Part shown: positions 46,781-59,088 of the stretch, one piece after another
Position numbering within the stretch: the first letter of the stretch is position 1
How the letters are laid out: each line of letters opens with the position of its first letter
Source: Datisca glomerata
Lineage: Eukaryota; Streptophyta; Magnoliopsida; Cucurbitales; Datiscaceae
DNA length: 64,000 nucleotides
Assembly (NCBI GenBank): GCA_003255025.1
Contig: QANY01009128.1
Coordinates: 317,536-381,535, forward strand
Direction: 5' to 3'
Program-made: the position numbers and the translations under genes
Notes under the pieces: generated by a model
Told to the model about the DNA's origin: nothing
Databases searched by the model: none
Seen by the model: only the letters and a program-made list of their open reading frames with translations

Positions 46781-48730
46781 AAGATGAGCACAGCGTATGA
46801 GAATGCCAGTAAGAGCTTCCATAACCATGACAAAGAGATAAGGAGACAGTGAGTCTCAGACTCTTACCTCCTCTGAAAAAGTCATGCGAAATCTCATTAA
46901 TATTAATAGAATAGGTAGGAGTGGTAATACACTTCATAACTCACCCTATGAACTCAGTAGGCAAACCCATGAAGTGAAGGACCTTGTTGAGAAAGAACCA
47001 ACTTACATTGTCATAAGGCTAAAGAAAGTTTACTTTGAAAGCACATCTAGGAGAGTTGGTGTCCACGTGATTGCCTCTAAAAGCTCGTTTGGTATAGGGT
47101 TATCTTACCCCAAATGCTTAAAATGTTAGTGAAATTTAGATATCCCCTTATTTGGTATGACAAGTTATAAAATATTTGGATATCCAAAATCTAAAGATAC
47201 ACTCATTTGAGAGTATCTTAATACCCTAAAAAATTGAGAGGTGACTCCATACCAGACATCATCTAGTAATTATTTCTTATGATTGTTTCCAAAATAACCT
47301 CCATCACTCAGTCACATAATCTTTTATATACATGTTAAACAATGAATAATTGAATAATTAAAATATATTTTTAATGTGATCAATTAAAATTTGTTTACTA
47401 ATTACCCAATATGGCTATAATTTTTATTTTTGAAATTAAATATCAATATGAATATTGTATGGTAAATTATGTGTTTATGGTCTAATTATGTGTTTATGGT
47501 CTCTTTGATAGATGAAATTATTTTTAATTCTAGCATTATATATTAGTCCAAATGTAAGAGTAAAATTGTAAATTGATAAATTCTTATGACATTTCCTTAC
47601 ACATTCCATTAAAATAAATAAAATAATTTAACATTCTCACTGTTTAATTTTATTTTTATCTTTTCTCAGTCGTCATACTTTCTTATTATTTTATTGGTAT
47701 CTTATTAATTAATTTCATCCTCAATATTTTTTTAGGTAAAGTTACAATGTGTAACCATTATGATAAAGTAATAATTTAACCATTAAAAATTAGTTAGCAT
47801 GTAAGTAAAAATGAATAAAAATAAAAGAATAAAAAAATTACTTTACCAAAGAAATAAATTAACAATCCCTAGTATAAATTAAATAATAAATAATGAAGAA
47901 AAATAAATTAATTAACAAGACATACATAAACATAATTCAGTTAAAAAGATAAAATTGAGAATATATAATTATACTTATAATACTCTCTTCCACATTTCAT
48001 CAAAACAAACAAAGTAATTTAACATTCTTATCATTAAATCATAATATTTCTAAGTGTAACAAACAAAGTAATCTTATCTTTCCGGATATATAGTTTCCCA
48101 CAATCATATTTCGACAATTTTATTCCGGAAATCATTTATCCGTGATCTTATACCAAACAACTACTAAGAATTTTCTAAGAGAGAAAGATATTGTTTGAGA
48201 TGTGTCTTCTAGGAATAAAGGCTGTTTGATTTAGGCTAATCAAGCCCGGTAAAACAGTCCTTAATCTGTTGGCCATGATCTTGGTAATGCATTTATAGAA
48301 GAGATTACAACAAGCACTGTGCCTATACTCATTTACCTTGTTGTGATTAGGACTAGGAGGTTTGGGAACCAAGGAAATGAGGGTGGTATTGAAGCTCTTA
48401 AGAAGTTCACCACTTGTAAAGAATTCCCTAATAGCATCACAAATGTCCCTTCCTACAATATCCCAAGTTTTCATAGAAAAATTGGCTGAAAAATCATCAG
48501 GCCAAGGAGCCTTTTGTCATTGAATTAAAATAACACCCCTTTGATCTCCTCTTAGTAACACCAAAGACTAAAGCTTCATGATCAGTAGCATGCAATTTAT
48601 TCTGAAAGATCCCTTCCATGATCAGTAACTTTTTCTCTCTCGACACCTCAAAATATCTTCTTACTTGCTTGAGCATTTTCTTGTTAACACCATACCGGGA
48701 TTTGACATTGATGTTGTCTATCACGCATTA
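46780..48730 (-). pseudogene. L1-type LINE reverse transcriptase, split by an insertion
   Basis: Minus-strand fragments follow LINE order. 48497-48724 is the region before the reverse transcriptase. 48175-48474 has KTWDIVGRDICDAIREFF, LISLVPKP, ISACC-like HSACCNLFYKCITKI and NQTAFIPRRHI. After an interruption, about 46880-47083 continues with SPRCAFKV, a YDNVSW match and FMGLPTEFI. 46790-46870 has SPYLFVMVMEAL. The catalytic YADD part and everything after it are missing. Stops and frameshifts are present, so it is dead. Confidence 0.85.
47084..48162. mobile_element. Non-autonomous DNA element inserted in the LINE
   Basis: It interrupts the LINE reading between the N-terminal and central reverse transcriptase motifs. 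Its ends match as an inverted repeat: CTCGTTTGGTATA on the left, and AGTTGTTTGGTATA on the right when reversed, followed by 'gggttatcttaccccaaatg' and 'tccggaaatcatttatccg' respectively. The roughly 1.08 kb is AT-rich and non-coding. A weak 8-bp flanking match hints at hAT, but the superfamily is not certain. Confidence 0.6.
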
Positions 48731-49934
48731 ATTAATTTAATTTGTTCTATTTCTGTTTAGTGCATTAGAAATTTAGTTTCAAGTAAATTATCCAAAATAA
48801 ATGTTTTTCATTTATTTAATATTAATTGCATGGAATTTGTTGGTAAACAGTAGACATTGATTTTTCAAAAAGGAAAATGAACGGAAGATTTACTTTATGC
48901 GTTCTTTAAATTTAGAAAATGGTTTTGAAGGAAATTAAAAAGGCTTCTAGAAGCATTTACCCCCAACTTTTGGACCTTGGTGGACACGACAAAAAGACAG
49001 AAGGAAGGGACCGACCACCTCCCACCCTCTCAACTTCAAACTAAAAAAGTATTATTACAATATCTCAAAAATTAGAATTTAGACTGAGAGGAGAGGAGAG
49101 GAGAGGAGGGCTTATGCTTCTAGAAGACATATCTGTTGACGAACGCCCATTGGTCATTCTACAGTAATCTCCGCCTTTGGACCTTGTGCCTTTTATTTTT
49201 GTGACCTTGGACATGTCCATGTCATCCTCTAAGAAAGAGGCTTAGACAAGTCTCTTTTTTTTCCCTTCTAGAAACCTTGCCACGTGACACTCGATTGGGC
49301 TTTACATAATCCCAAAATAGATCTACTTTTGCTTTTGTCAAGTAATTAGTATGAGAATTTTTTTCTAGCAACTAGTAGTACGAGATTGAAACTAAATGAG
49401 TTCTATAATAAAATTATAGGAGTATGATGGTATGAAAATAAATATACAAAATTTAATATTAATTTCTTTGCTAGTAATTGAAAATATTATAATATAATGT
49501 GAATTTGTTTTATTTATTTTAATGAAAAGTGTAAAAAAATGTTGTAAATAAGAGAAAAAAATGTTTGAGTATGTGCAACGTTAAGATACTCCATAATTCA
49601 TGGATTGTCAAAAATACGGTATCTTCATATTTCATTTCATGTATAAAAAAATTCTCATAATTTTTTATACCAAATATCTCATTATGAATATTGTTTTAAC
49701 AGCAATGAGAAATAGCGAGGAATTGTTTGAATCTACCGAGACAACTAATGAAGGTGAAAAGGGCCACATCAGCAACTAATAAAAGTCCACACCGACTGAA
49801 AACTGAAAACCTTCTGATTTGCATTCTATCCAATCCAAGAAAGAAAGAAAACCATCAGCACCAGGCTCACACGGTTTTCTCAATACATGTGCCTGTCCTC
49901 CTATCTGTGACTGCTATTATCCCGGCCCCACCAC
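48731..49934. other. Upstream region of the DnaJ gene
   Basis: No coding domain. A GAGAG repeat is at 49086-49108, and a G-box-like CCACGTGACA at about 49279. AT-rich DNA precedes the promoter of the downstream gene. Confidence 0.45.
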
Positions 49935-49935
49935 C

Positions 49936-49955
49936 CTCTCTCTCTCTCTCTCTCT
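49936..49955 (+). repeat. (CT)n tract in the DnaJ promoter
   Basis: A run of CT dinucleotides just upstream of the TATA box. Such Y-patches are common in plant core promoters. Confidence 0.85.
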
Positions 49956-49970
49956 ACATTTTTTACCTCC

Positions 49971-49978
49971 TTATATAT
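49971..49978 (+). promoter_or_regulatory. TATA box of the DnaJ gene
   Basis: TTATATAT about 125 bases before the start codon, giving a 5' leader of roughly 95 bases that is rich in CTT. Confidence 0.6.
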
Positions 49979-50100
49979 TCACTCTTCTTCCCTCCTTTCC
50001 TTTCGTGAAACTCCTCTGCCCTAAATCTCAAGCACTCCTTCTATCTTTATAACTTCATTTCGGTTTTTCTTCTTCTTCTTCTTAAAGAAAGTCTTATTCC

Positions 50101-50577
50101 ATGTACGGAAGCATATCCCTCCCCACCGTTAAACCCCCCCTCTATGTCTCTCCCGATTACCGCCTGCCTCCGACTTTATCTAAAATTTCCGTCCGGAGAT
50201 TGCCTCTTAACTCCCGTAAAACATGCGTGGCCTCCGTCCAAGCCTTCGCCGACACCGACACAGTCACCGAGTCTCGCAGATCGCCCAGTCTCTACGAGAT
50301 CCTCCGAGTCAAGCACAACGCCTCTCCCACGGAAATCAAAACGGCGTACCGGAGCTTGGCCAAGCTTTACCATCCCGATTCCCTGCAGCAACCGGAGTCC
50401 GGCAATCGGAATTTTATCGAGATTCATGATGCATACGCCACGCTGTCAGATCCAGCGGCTAGGGCTATGTATGATCTAACTTTGGAAGCAAATAGGAGAC
50501 GCTCTTTTAGTTATGGGGTGAGCAATCGAACACGGTTTTACCAATCCCGGAGGTGGGAAACGGACCAGTGCTGGTAG
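50101..50577 (+). CDS. Small J-domain protein, probably plastid (DnaJ 11-like)
   Basis: A 158-residue single-exon protein. Residues 1 to about 50 are rich in Ser, Pro and Arg with few acidic residues, as in a chloroplast transit peptide. The J domain spans about residues 62-126 (SLYEILRVKHNASPTEIKTA, then LAKLYHPD with HPD at 91-93, and FIEIHDAYATLSDP), followed by a short basic tail (RRSFSYGVSNRTRFYQSRRW). Architecture and size match the chloroplast DnaJ 11 type of Arabidopsis, as I recall it about 160 residues. The J domain would stimulate a stromal Hsp70. It has no Gly/Phe or zinc-finger domain. The first ATG after the TATA box is used, and no frame damage is seen. Confidence 0.92.
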   Translation: MYGSISLPTVKPPLYVSPDYRLPPTLSKISVRRLPLNSRKTCVASVQAFADTDTVTESRRSPSLYEILRVKHNASPTEIKTAYRSLAKLYHPDSLQQPESGNRNFIEIHDAYATLSDPAARAMYDLTLEANRRRSFSYGVSNRTRFYQSRRWETDQCW

Positions 50578-51940
50578 GTAGGACATGTAATTGAAGAAGC
50601 CACCACTGCTTCATAATCTCAATCGAATTTTCCAGTCCCAGTTTCTATGGAGGGCGAATCAAAGTTGCTCTTCCTTTTATAATGTGGTAAAATATTTGGG
50701 GGTTGGGTTTGGACCTGAGCCTGAGGCGATGAAACCAAGGAAACAGGGAGAGATATTAGGATTGTCATGTAAACAATGCCACCCAAACCACTGTGCAAAT
50801 GTAGATATATTCATTTCCACCTTCATTTTCCATTTTTGTGGCAAATTGACAACATTTTCTACCTCCAATTTTTCTTCAATTAAATTCTCTGAAGGGCCAG
50901 CACCGTAGTAGTAGCAACAAAAATATTAGGAAAAGGTTTTCGATTGATTCTGACTATGTTTTTGTAGGTCATTAAACTAATCTTACCCAAATTTATAAAT
51001 ATAGGCATATTTTATTAGAAAATATGTACTAGATTTGAACAAAATCATCGCCAAATTAACATAAAAAAATACTTCATAAAATGTACTGTTAGTTAGTATA
51101 TCCTAGATTTGATCAAAATTTTGGGTGGAGTATTTGAACGGTAGACCTCTCAGATGTGAATATGTTACCACTTAAGACTATTAAATCAATTCATTCGACA
51201 TCAAAGAGGGATTTTAATAATATCGTTATCATAATGTATACAATACCTTATTGTTAAGGCTAAAGGAATCCGACAGATAAAGCAAAAGGATGGGGGTTTG
51301 GTGCAATTTCAATATCATAGCCACCAGCCTAGCACATGCTGGTGCTGCCGAGCCCAGCCCTGGATCTCTTCAACTGAACTTTTAACCGTATCAAATATGT
51401 ATTGTGGTTGTGGTCAATTCTCATAGTTAAATAAAACTAATAAAATATAGATAGATGTCTCTACACTTATATAATTCATTTACCATAAAAACTTGCAGAC
51501 CAATATGGATCGAAGCATTCTAAACATTTTTTGTTAGATTGGATGAACTCTATACCAAGACAAAAATAAGTTAGAAAAATAGACACGATTCCAAAACATT
51601 ACGTTTGACAAACCATTTATTGAAACGAATAATAATAATGGAAAGAAAGAAGTGATATTGAGAAGAGTGGGCGATTGCGTGTGCCGAATCATGTCCAAGC
51701 ACAGCTACTAGTTGGGGTTGGGCCCAAAATGAAACTATGGATATGTCCAACCAAGCAAAACAAGAGTAATAAAGGTAGCAGATAACAAAATTCCCCTTAG
51801 GTAGTAGTGTTCGCTTTACTTTGAAGCGAACACTATTCTCATGAAGTTCACAATTTTTTATCTGCCTTTTGCATTATTCACTTGTGTCTGAAAAAAGATA
51901 GTAACCCAATTCGCAGTTCCCACTCCACTGTATCTTTCTG
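50578..51940. other. 3' UTR of DnaJ gene and intergenic sequence
   Basis: The first 350 bases or so are probably 3' UTR. The rest is AT-rich with no recognisable gene. The open frame at 50591-50908 has no homology that I recognise. Confidence 0.45.
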
Positions 51941-51950
51941 ATCTTCAGAT

Positions 51951-51958
51951 TATAAAAG
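51951..51958 (+). promoter_or_regulatory. TATA box of the small membrane peptide gene
   Basis: TATAAAAG at 50 bases before the start codon at 52008, with a leader of about 25 bases. Confidence 0.6.
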
Positions 51959-52007
51959 ATTTCAAACCAAGATCCCCACCAAAAGAAAAAGAAATTCCTG
52001 TAAGAAG

Positions 52008-52235
52008 ATGTGCTGCGGAGGAAGGATATGCATGCTATGCAGCTGTTTAATAATGGTGGTGATTGTGATTGGGTTTTTATTTGGATTCGGAGTATTCAAG
52101 AATGGTTTCCACAACCTTAAAGATTCCCTTCATTTCTGTGATCCAACCACTACTCTTCATGCTACTCCCCGTGACGGTGGAAGCGGAAGGCCCTTCCTCG
52201 GTTACTCCGCACCTGCACCTCCCCCTAATTTCTAG
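52008..52235 (+). CDS. 75-residue one-pass membrane peptide, plant-conserved type
   Basis: The protein starts MCCGGRICMLC and has a strongly hydrophobic segment at about residues 12-30 (LIMVVIVIGFLFGFGVF), then a polar part with LKDSLHFCDP and a Gly/Pro tail ending SAPAPPPNF. Four cysteines before the membrane segment (C2, C3, C8, C11) are candidates for acylation or metal binding. I recall similar uncharacterised small plant proteins with the same MCCGGRIC start, but no function is known to me. A TATA box and short leader precede it, and no splice site is needed. The overlapping frame at 52069-52479 is a shadow that runs into the 3' UTR. Confidence 0.75.
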   Translation: MCCGGRICMLCSCLIMVVIVIGFLFGFGVFKNGFHNLKDSLHFCDPTTTLHATPRDGGSGRPFLGYSAPAPPPNF

Positions 52236-52900
52236 CTTTCTTTCTTTTTCCTCTTCTATGTTCTATCTTCTCTTTCTTTGGATCTCTCTCTATCTCTCTG
52301 TTAATGGTTTTCTGTTTTCCCTTTCTAGATTTCGAATTGTGGATCTAACATTCTATTTTTTCCTTTTTGTGTTTGATTGTGAAGGTAGTGGAAATGCTTA
52401 CATCTTGCTTTTATTATTTACTACTAATTTAGTTCCGTCTTCTGTGTTCGGTGCGGTGATAACTTTGGGTGACCGTTGAAATTGCAACTCCGAAGTTATC
52501 ATCATCCAAGAGCTCACTTAAGACCTCAAATTCTGTTGATATTGGTAACACTACAGTCAGACAATCAGATATCAACACCGCTTCATAGTTCTGAGCTGTT
52601 TTGTTGTTCTTACATAGTCTCTTTAGTTCATTATTGGAACAAAAGGTGATCCAGATCCTCATAAAAAGTGATAGGTCCCGATCGGAGTAAATTAATTGAA
52701 CATACAGCGGTATCTCCCATGTTTTCCTGCTTTCTTCAGATTAATATACATCCTACGAATGGAGTATTGAGACTGAATCTTTAGAGACTCAACTCTCACC
52801 TTTCCCACGATCTATTACAGCACATAATGCAATAACAAGAAATCTGAAAATAATTAAACATAGAAACAACTAGAATTCTGAAAATAGAAAATAGTTTGAC
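52236..52900. other. 3' UTR and unassigned sequence
   Basis: T-rich 3' UTR of the upstream small gene to roughly 52450. The rest, down to the gypsy remnant, may include its 3' non-coding region. The minus-strand frame at 52429-52662 shows no domain. Confidence 0.4.
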
Positions 52901-54755
52901 TAAGAGTCTAAATAATTAGAACTAAACAAATACTAGCAAATAGGAAATGAAGGCTACTGCACTGGGCTGATGATAGCAGTCCAAGTCTTTGAGGACCTTC
53001 TGGACCTAACAATGCCCACCCCATGAAGAGGATGCTCGTCCTCAAGCTCCAGAGATGGAAATTGTTGAAGTAACATATCCTTCGACTCCCGCGTAGCATC
53101 CTCCTTCGGCAGATGTTTTCATAGAATCAGATATTCCTCAGAGAAGACTGTTCCATGTTTCACCCAACGAAAATATTGTTGAGGTTCCAATATGACCACT
53201 CCTTCGTCAGAAAGTGGTGGCAGTTCTTGAGTTGCATTTGGTGGGTCTCCAACATATGGCTTGAGTAGGGACACATGGAATATTGGATGAATCTTTACTG
53301 AAAACAATGCCAATCTTCTCCAATATAGGAAATGGACCGTAGTATCTACTGGATAATTTCTGGTAAGCACGTTTGAAGACAGACTGCTGCCTGTAGGGGT
53401 TGAGCTTGAGAAGAAACCTGGTCATCTATGGATAATTTGAGACCCCGTCTGTGATTATCGACATATTGCTTCATCCGATTGATAGAGACTTCTAAGTTGT
53501 GTTTAAGTTGTTGGAGCAACTCATCTCGTGTCTGAAGTGCTTGATCGACTTCGTGTACGCTGAAGCACCAATGGAATATGAAGGAATCAATGGTGGTAGA
53601 CGACATAGAGAGCTTGAAAAGGAGTCATTTTTGTGGAGCCGTGATAAGTTGTTTTGTTCCAAAATTCAACCCATGGAAGGAAAAGACTCCATTGCCGTGG
53701 CCAGTTCTGGACGAAACACCGAAGATACTGTTCTACACATCTGTTGATGACCTCGGTTTGACCATCTGTCTGTAGATGATAAGTTGAGCTGAGGGTGAGC
53801 TTCGATCCTGAAAGTTTAAAGAATTCTTGCCAGAATTGGCTGATGAAAATTTGATCTCGGTCACTGGCGAGGGATCTTGGCATCCCATGAAGCTCTACAA
53901 CACCTTCAATAATCTTTTCTGCCACTGTTTTTGTGAAAAATGGATGAGTACGAGGGATAAAATGTACATACTTACAGAGTCGATCGACTACAACCAGAAT
54001 GTATCATTGCCGTGTGATCGAGGAAGTTCCTTTATAAAATCGAGTGTGGTGATATCATCCCACACTTGAGATGGGATGGGCAGAGGTTGTAAAAGGCCTA
54101 CTGGGGCAGTAGTTCCTGACTTGATACGCTGGCAAACGTCGCATTTTTTGAACATATTCTTGTACTGTTCGATACATACGAGGCCAATAAAACTGTTGGT
54201 CTAGTCGTTTATAGGTTCGAAGGACTCCCGAGTGCCCACTCGCTTTTGAATCATGTATTTCGTGTAAAAGCTGGTCTCGGATGGACTGATTAACTGGAAC
54301 CACGATCATTTCCTTGTGCATTAGGAGTCTTTATCGCATTTGGAATGGATATTGTGGGCTAGCATTGGCTCTTTGGATCATATATTACATATTATGATCC
54401 TGGGAGCTAGCTCTTTTGATTTCTTCCCATATGTTCAGTTCAGAAGAGTAAGGAGCTTGCAAAACTGGGTTGTCCGCTCGCCTGGAGAGTGCGTCTGCAG
54501 CAGCATTCTCCCGGTCTGGGCGATAGAAGATCCATATTCTAATAACTTGGCAACCCATTTTTGTTGTTCTAGGTGGCAATGCATTGCTCTAAGAATAATT
54601 TCAAGCTTCTTTGGTCGGTCATTATGTAGAATTTCTCTCCCATTAAATATGGTCGCCACAGTCTAATTGCCTCCACGATTGCTAGCATTTCTTTAGCATA
54701 GGTTGACCACGATCTTTAAATGATACCCAACCCCCTGCTAATATAAATGTTGGAA
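52900..54755 (-). pseudogene. Decayed Ty3-gypsy (chromovirus-type) pol, RNase H to 3' end
   Basis: On the minus strand the order is: RNase H (54435-54720, with RPYL, a TDQ-type site, QKWVAKLL and ENAAADALSR); integrase zinc finger (54055-54321, H-H spacing in LLHEIHDSKASGHSG, the Cys pair lying beyond a frameshift); integrase core (53587-53925, with the LASDRDQIFISQFWQEFF and STYHLQTDGQTEVIN motifs); integrase C-terminus (53119-53606, HPIFHVSLLKPYVGD); and an acidic tail near 53000. Frameshifts separate every part. Gag, protease and reverse transcriptase are lost beyond 54755. Confidence 0.88.
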
Positions 54756-55537
54756 ACGCCGCGCCAGCGTGTGGTTTAATTTTTTTTTTTTATAAAAAAT
54801 GATTTTTTTCATAAAAAAAAAACACGAGACAACGGTTTTCAAAATAAAATTTTATGAAATTTTTTTTCAATCAAGATTCATTACATATTTATATATTAAA
54901 TCTAAGACATACATGGATAAGAATTATATACTTCTTATAGTCTATAACAAGCGTCATTGCAAACCAATGATCTTACTTCCCACGAACAACGGATTTCGAG
55001 ATTCACATTGAGATCTTCCAAACCAATCCATAAATACACTAAGAAGTGTGTTGGCACATAGAATAATTCAAAGACATTTTTTATGTCTCTAGATGTACTC
55101 AACACATGAAATCTAGAGATTTACTAAGAATAATTAATTTAGTGAGACAATCATCTTAGTCAATACTATGATTATTCTTTTAGAGTTTTTGATTAATTTT
55201 TAATCACAGAGAGAGTTCACTCTGATGGCATTTGTATTCTCAACACTCAACCAACCCTGAGACCATTAGAAATAGTAAATAGTCTTTAATTTTTAATCTG
55301 TTTGTGTAAGTCTTTAATCTTGTTGACCTATTTCTTGTTTATTAATGAACAGTATTAATAAATAGTAAATAGTAAAAACAGCCTCTGATAAACAGCCTCT
55401 TAACTGTTTTTTTACTATTTATTTGCATAGTTTTTACTGTTAATCTTTTTGCCTCTTAATTACTGTTCATACTTTTTACTGTTTATCTTCTTGCCTCTTA
55501 ATACCCCCTACTAAATAGTGTTCAATTTCACGCCTTT
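54756..55537 (+). other. AT-rich junction and leader before the viral copy
   Basis: It begins abruptly with 'gttggaaacgccgcgcc' at the gypsy break. The part from about 55250 holds repeated 'actgtttatcttcttgcctcttaa' and 'aaatagtaaatagt' words and leads directly into the Met-tRNA site. It may include the non-coding leader/promoter region of the pararetroviral genome, but the border is not clear. Confidence 0.4.
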
Positions 55538-55555
55538 TGGTATCAGAGCCAAACC
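55538..55555 (+). other. Met-tRNA primer site of the pararetroviral copy
   Basis: TGGTATCAGAGCC is the initiator-Met tRNA complement that marks the origin of the plant pararetrovirus minus strand. It lies just before the viral coding region, in the expected position. Confidence 0.8.
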
Positions 55556-55699
55556 AATTGGAGATAATTATTGTTCATTAACTGTTTCTACTTCAATATC
55601 TGCATAGTTCATACTGTTTGCCGCCTATTATGGCTGGATATTGATAATAATGTTTACTTATATTATTAAACAATTGAAAGAACATATGCTATTGGAAAA

Positions 55700-56206
55700 G
55701 AGCATGAAACATGTCAGTTACTTTCCTCTGATGCAATAAAGCATCATATTCAAGAAGGATATAATTTTCTTCATTTTCGTTTAGTCCAGATTGGAGTAAA
55801 ACCACTTACAAGAAGAGGCCTAAATACCTCTGTCTTAGCCTTGCGAGATGCAAGATTTACAAATTTTAATGATAATATATCAGGATTAATTGAATCTTCA
55901 CTTTGTAATGGTCCAATTCATTTTGATTGTTTTTCTGATCTGTCTGTTAGTTTAGCAGATCCCCATATTTTAAAATCATTGACTTTAAATATTAAAACTA
56001 GTGGTTACCAAGTCTTAAAAGGTACCCAACCTGTAGCTTTAATCTTTAGAATACATTACAAAGTAACCAAAACAAATATGAACTTCCAAGCCATCAATAG
56101 GAGTCCAAAGAATCAAACCTTATTGATACAATCTAATCAAAGTAATGCCAACACTAGAGTCCCTAAAACAATTAAGTGGTCTGATATTAATTTACCAACA
56201 AATTGA
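55700..56206 (+). pseudogene. Viral movement protein region
   Basis: Similar to the 30K-type movement proteins of caulimovirids: ALRDARF near 55837, a SGLIESSL / GPIHFDC stretch, the NIKTSG and VPKTIKWSDI motifs, and a stop at 56204-56206. An in-frame stop lies upstream of 55841. Confidence 0.75.
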
Positions 56207-56699
56207 CTTTTAACTAATGAAAGTCAGCCTACCCAAACTCAAAGACCAATTGAAGATATAGATTACATCCAGCAGTACATAGATCGTACTGTAAAAATTA
56301 ACTTACAATCATCTTTCAGTCCATAAATTAGGGAGTATAGCCAGTCTAGCACTCCTAGGAATTTCTTTTCTGGATCATCCATTGGTAATGATCAAAGTTT
56401 TAGGATTCAACAATTAGAACAAGAATTAAAGAAATTACAAATTTAAAATTTAAAACTTAATGGCATAGCCACAAATTCTCAAGTTAGTCAACCAGTTTTT
56501 GATAATAAGTCTGATCAATCTGATGAAGCTGAAGCACCCACTGGATCAGATTTCCAAGAAAGTCTTCACTCTGTCAATCCTCGACTCTTAGTTCTAAACA
56601 TAGGAACCTTGAGTCATGAATATAAATCAGATTGAGAAGGTGTAACCCAACACAGTAATGACCCAAACAATCTAGATAGACGTAATAAATTTAGAGATT

Positions 56700-58710
56700 A
56701 TCAAAGAAAAGTCATACTTGCTGAATGGAGGACATTCATGCAAGAATTTAAAATTGATATATTTTTCCTAGATTATGTTGAAAATATTTACGAAAGAAAT
56801 ATCAAAGTAATTCTAAAGTATAAATGGGTTAAGGAAGACTCTAGTGTAGTATCTACTAGTCATCCTCCTCCTGAAAATATCATGATTAATCATAAAAATT
56901 TCTTAATCACTACTTCTCCTTTCAAAATTACAAAGGAAGAAGAACCTAATAAAAAAGTAGTTGAACAACTCAATTATACTAACCAGAGTCTAATAACAAT
57001 AGGTAAATAATTAGACAAAATTGAAACTAATGTTGATGTTCTAAATGAACCTAAGCCCAGTGAAACCCTGAAAGAAAAACCTTTAATAAATCTTTCAGAA
57101 AAACCACTTTAAAAATTATTTCAATTAATAAAAAAATTGATAAAATGATTCAGGAATTAAAGAATAAATCTGAGTCATCTTCCTCTGTTTAGGTTGTTAA
57201 CCAAGACATTAGTTTAGATTCTAAGTCTGAAAAAATTGATGAAATATTTTAAGAATTGAAAGTAATTAACCAAGATGATAATACTGATTTGGATAGTCAT
57301 AGGTCCAAATCAACCTATGAATCATCCACAATAGATGAATTTTCAAATATTAACAATATTGAGAAAATATTTAAGAATTTAGAAATTAATAAATTAGAAA
57401 GAAAATGGCATAAGAAGCCCATGCCTCTTGATATTCAAATTACTGAATCTTCTATTGTTAATCAATTTTCTGTTTCTGCAGAAAAATTATATGAATGAAT
57501 ATTGATGGTTTTTCTGAACAAGAAGTTTTCAATAGATTACAACACATGGAAATGGTAGCTAATAGCTACATTACCTCTCACAATTTACTTCATGAAGAAG
57601 TAATAAATCTTCAAGTCACAGGATTCACATGAATGCTTCATTCCTGGTGGGAAAAACATCTCACACAAGAATCCAAAATTGCCATTCTTTTAGCAGTTAA
57701 GATTGATGCTGAAGGAAACCCAATTATTGGAGAAAATCAGGAAACAATACCTGATGGTATAAATACGCTCCTTTACACAATAATTGAACACTTAATTGGT
57801 ATGCCAAGTAATATTACTTCGCGTATACATGATCAATTAACAAATCTTAGATGTCCAACATTAAGTGATTTTAATTGGTATAAGAATATATTCTTATCCA
57901 GAGTAATGTCAAGGGATGATAGTAATCAACTCTTTTGAAAAAAAAAATCATTAATGGATTACTTAATCTCGTTGCCCATAAAATAAGGACAGTCCTTAGT
58001 AATGACCTAGAAAATATAGACTATGATAGTCTAACATATGGAACCATAATTACTATAATACAAAAAGAAGGATTAAAAATGTGTGTTGATATGAAAATCA
58101 ACAAACAAATTAAAAAAGAAAGCAAAACTGCTAAATATGAGTTAGGTAATTTTTGTAAGTAATACGGTTTACTCTCTATTTCCCCTTCTCAGAAGAATAG
58201 AAAAAATTCTCATTTAAATCCTAGAAGGTCTCATAAGTCCTATAGGAAAAATTACCACAAACATAAAAATAAAAATTTTGATCAAAACTTTTCTAAAAAT
58301 AAAAATTTCTCTAGGAATAAAAATTATTCCAGAAAAAGGTTTAATAAAGAATTTGATAAAACTAATATTACATGTTTTAAATTTGGTCAGAAAGGTCACC
58401 TTTCAAATACCTGTCAAGTCAAGAATAAAATTAATCAATTAAAAGTTTCTGAAGAAGATAAACATGAGTTGTTTAGAATCTTAGAAAAAATAGATTATTC
58501 TGACAGTAATAGTGAAGATTTAAGAGAATATGAAACTCTTGAATCTTCTGAAACTGAATCCTCAAGTTCTGACAGTGATTCTCCTAACATCACTATGGGG
58601 TGTAGGGATAGTTGTTGTCAAAAAATTAATGTCTTAAGCAAAAATGAAGAACAAGAAACCCTCTTTTTAGATTTGATTTGCAAAATTGAAAATCCCGAAT
58701 TAAAATAAGA
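56700..58710 (+). pseudogene. Viral coat protein region with zinc knuckle
   Basis: Lysine- and asparagine-rich frames (56738-57010, 57256-57498, 57633-57938, 57935-58162) include the conserved LRCPTLSDFNWYKN stretch. A CCHC knuckle near 58375 has Phe in place of its second Cys. It is followed by an acidic/serine-rich region, 58469-58708. Multiple stops and a frameshift at about 57938 break it. Confidence 0.75.
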
Positions 58711-59088
58711 ATACTTTGAAAGACTTAAGAAGATAATTCTAAAGAAAGAAAATATTAAGTCTAATAATAATAATACTACAAGTCTTTCATAATTCCTTGA
58801 AAAATTCAATAAGATAGACGAAAAGAAAAGGAAGTTACCTTAGAGGAACTTCAAAAAGAAATTAAAGATATTAAGATTGAAATAAAAGATTTGAATAATG
58901 CAAACAATGAAATTAATGAAGAATTAAATCTTTTAAAAATAAAAAATCTAATTAATAAACAAGAAATAGGTGAACCTAGTAAATTATTAATTTATGATAA
59001 TGAGATTGAAGAACCCATAAACTGTCAAAACAATGATGAATATTTCATCTAAATCCTCAATCAAATAAAAACAAAAACATGGCACATA

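Noticed and set aside
50144..50479. Overlapping frames within the DnaJ gene
   Set aside because: Shadows of the GC-rich DnaJ coding region. Only the 50101 frame has the HPD motif and J-domain pattern.
52069..52479. 136-codon frame overlapping the small membrane peptide
   Set aside because: It starts inside the coding region in another frame and continues into T-rich 3' UTR, giving a Phe/Leu/Ser-rich translation typical of a shadow.
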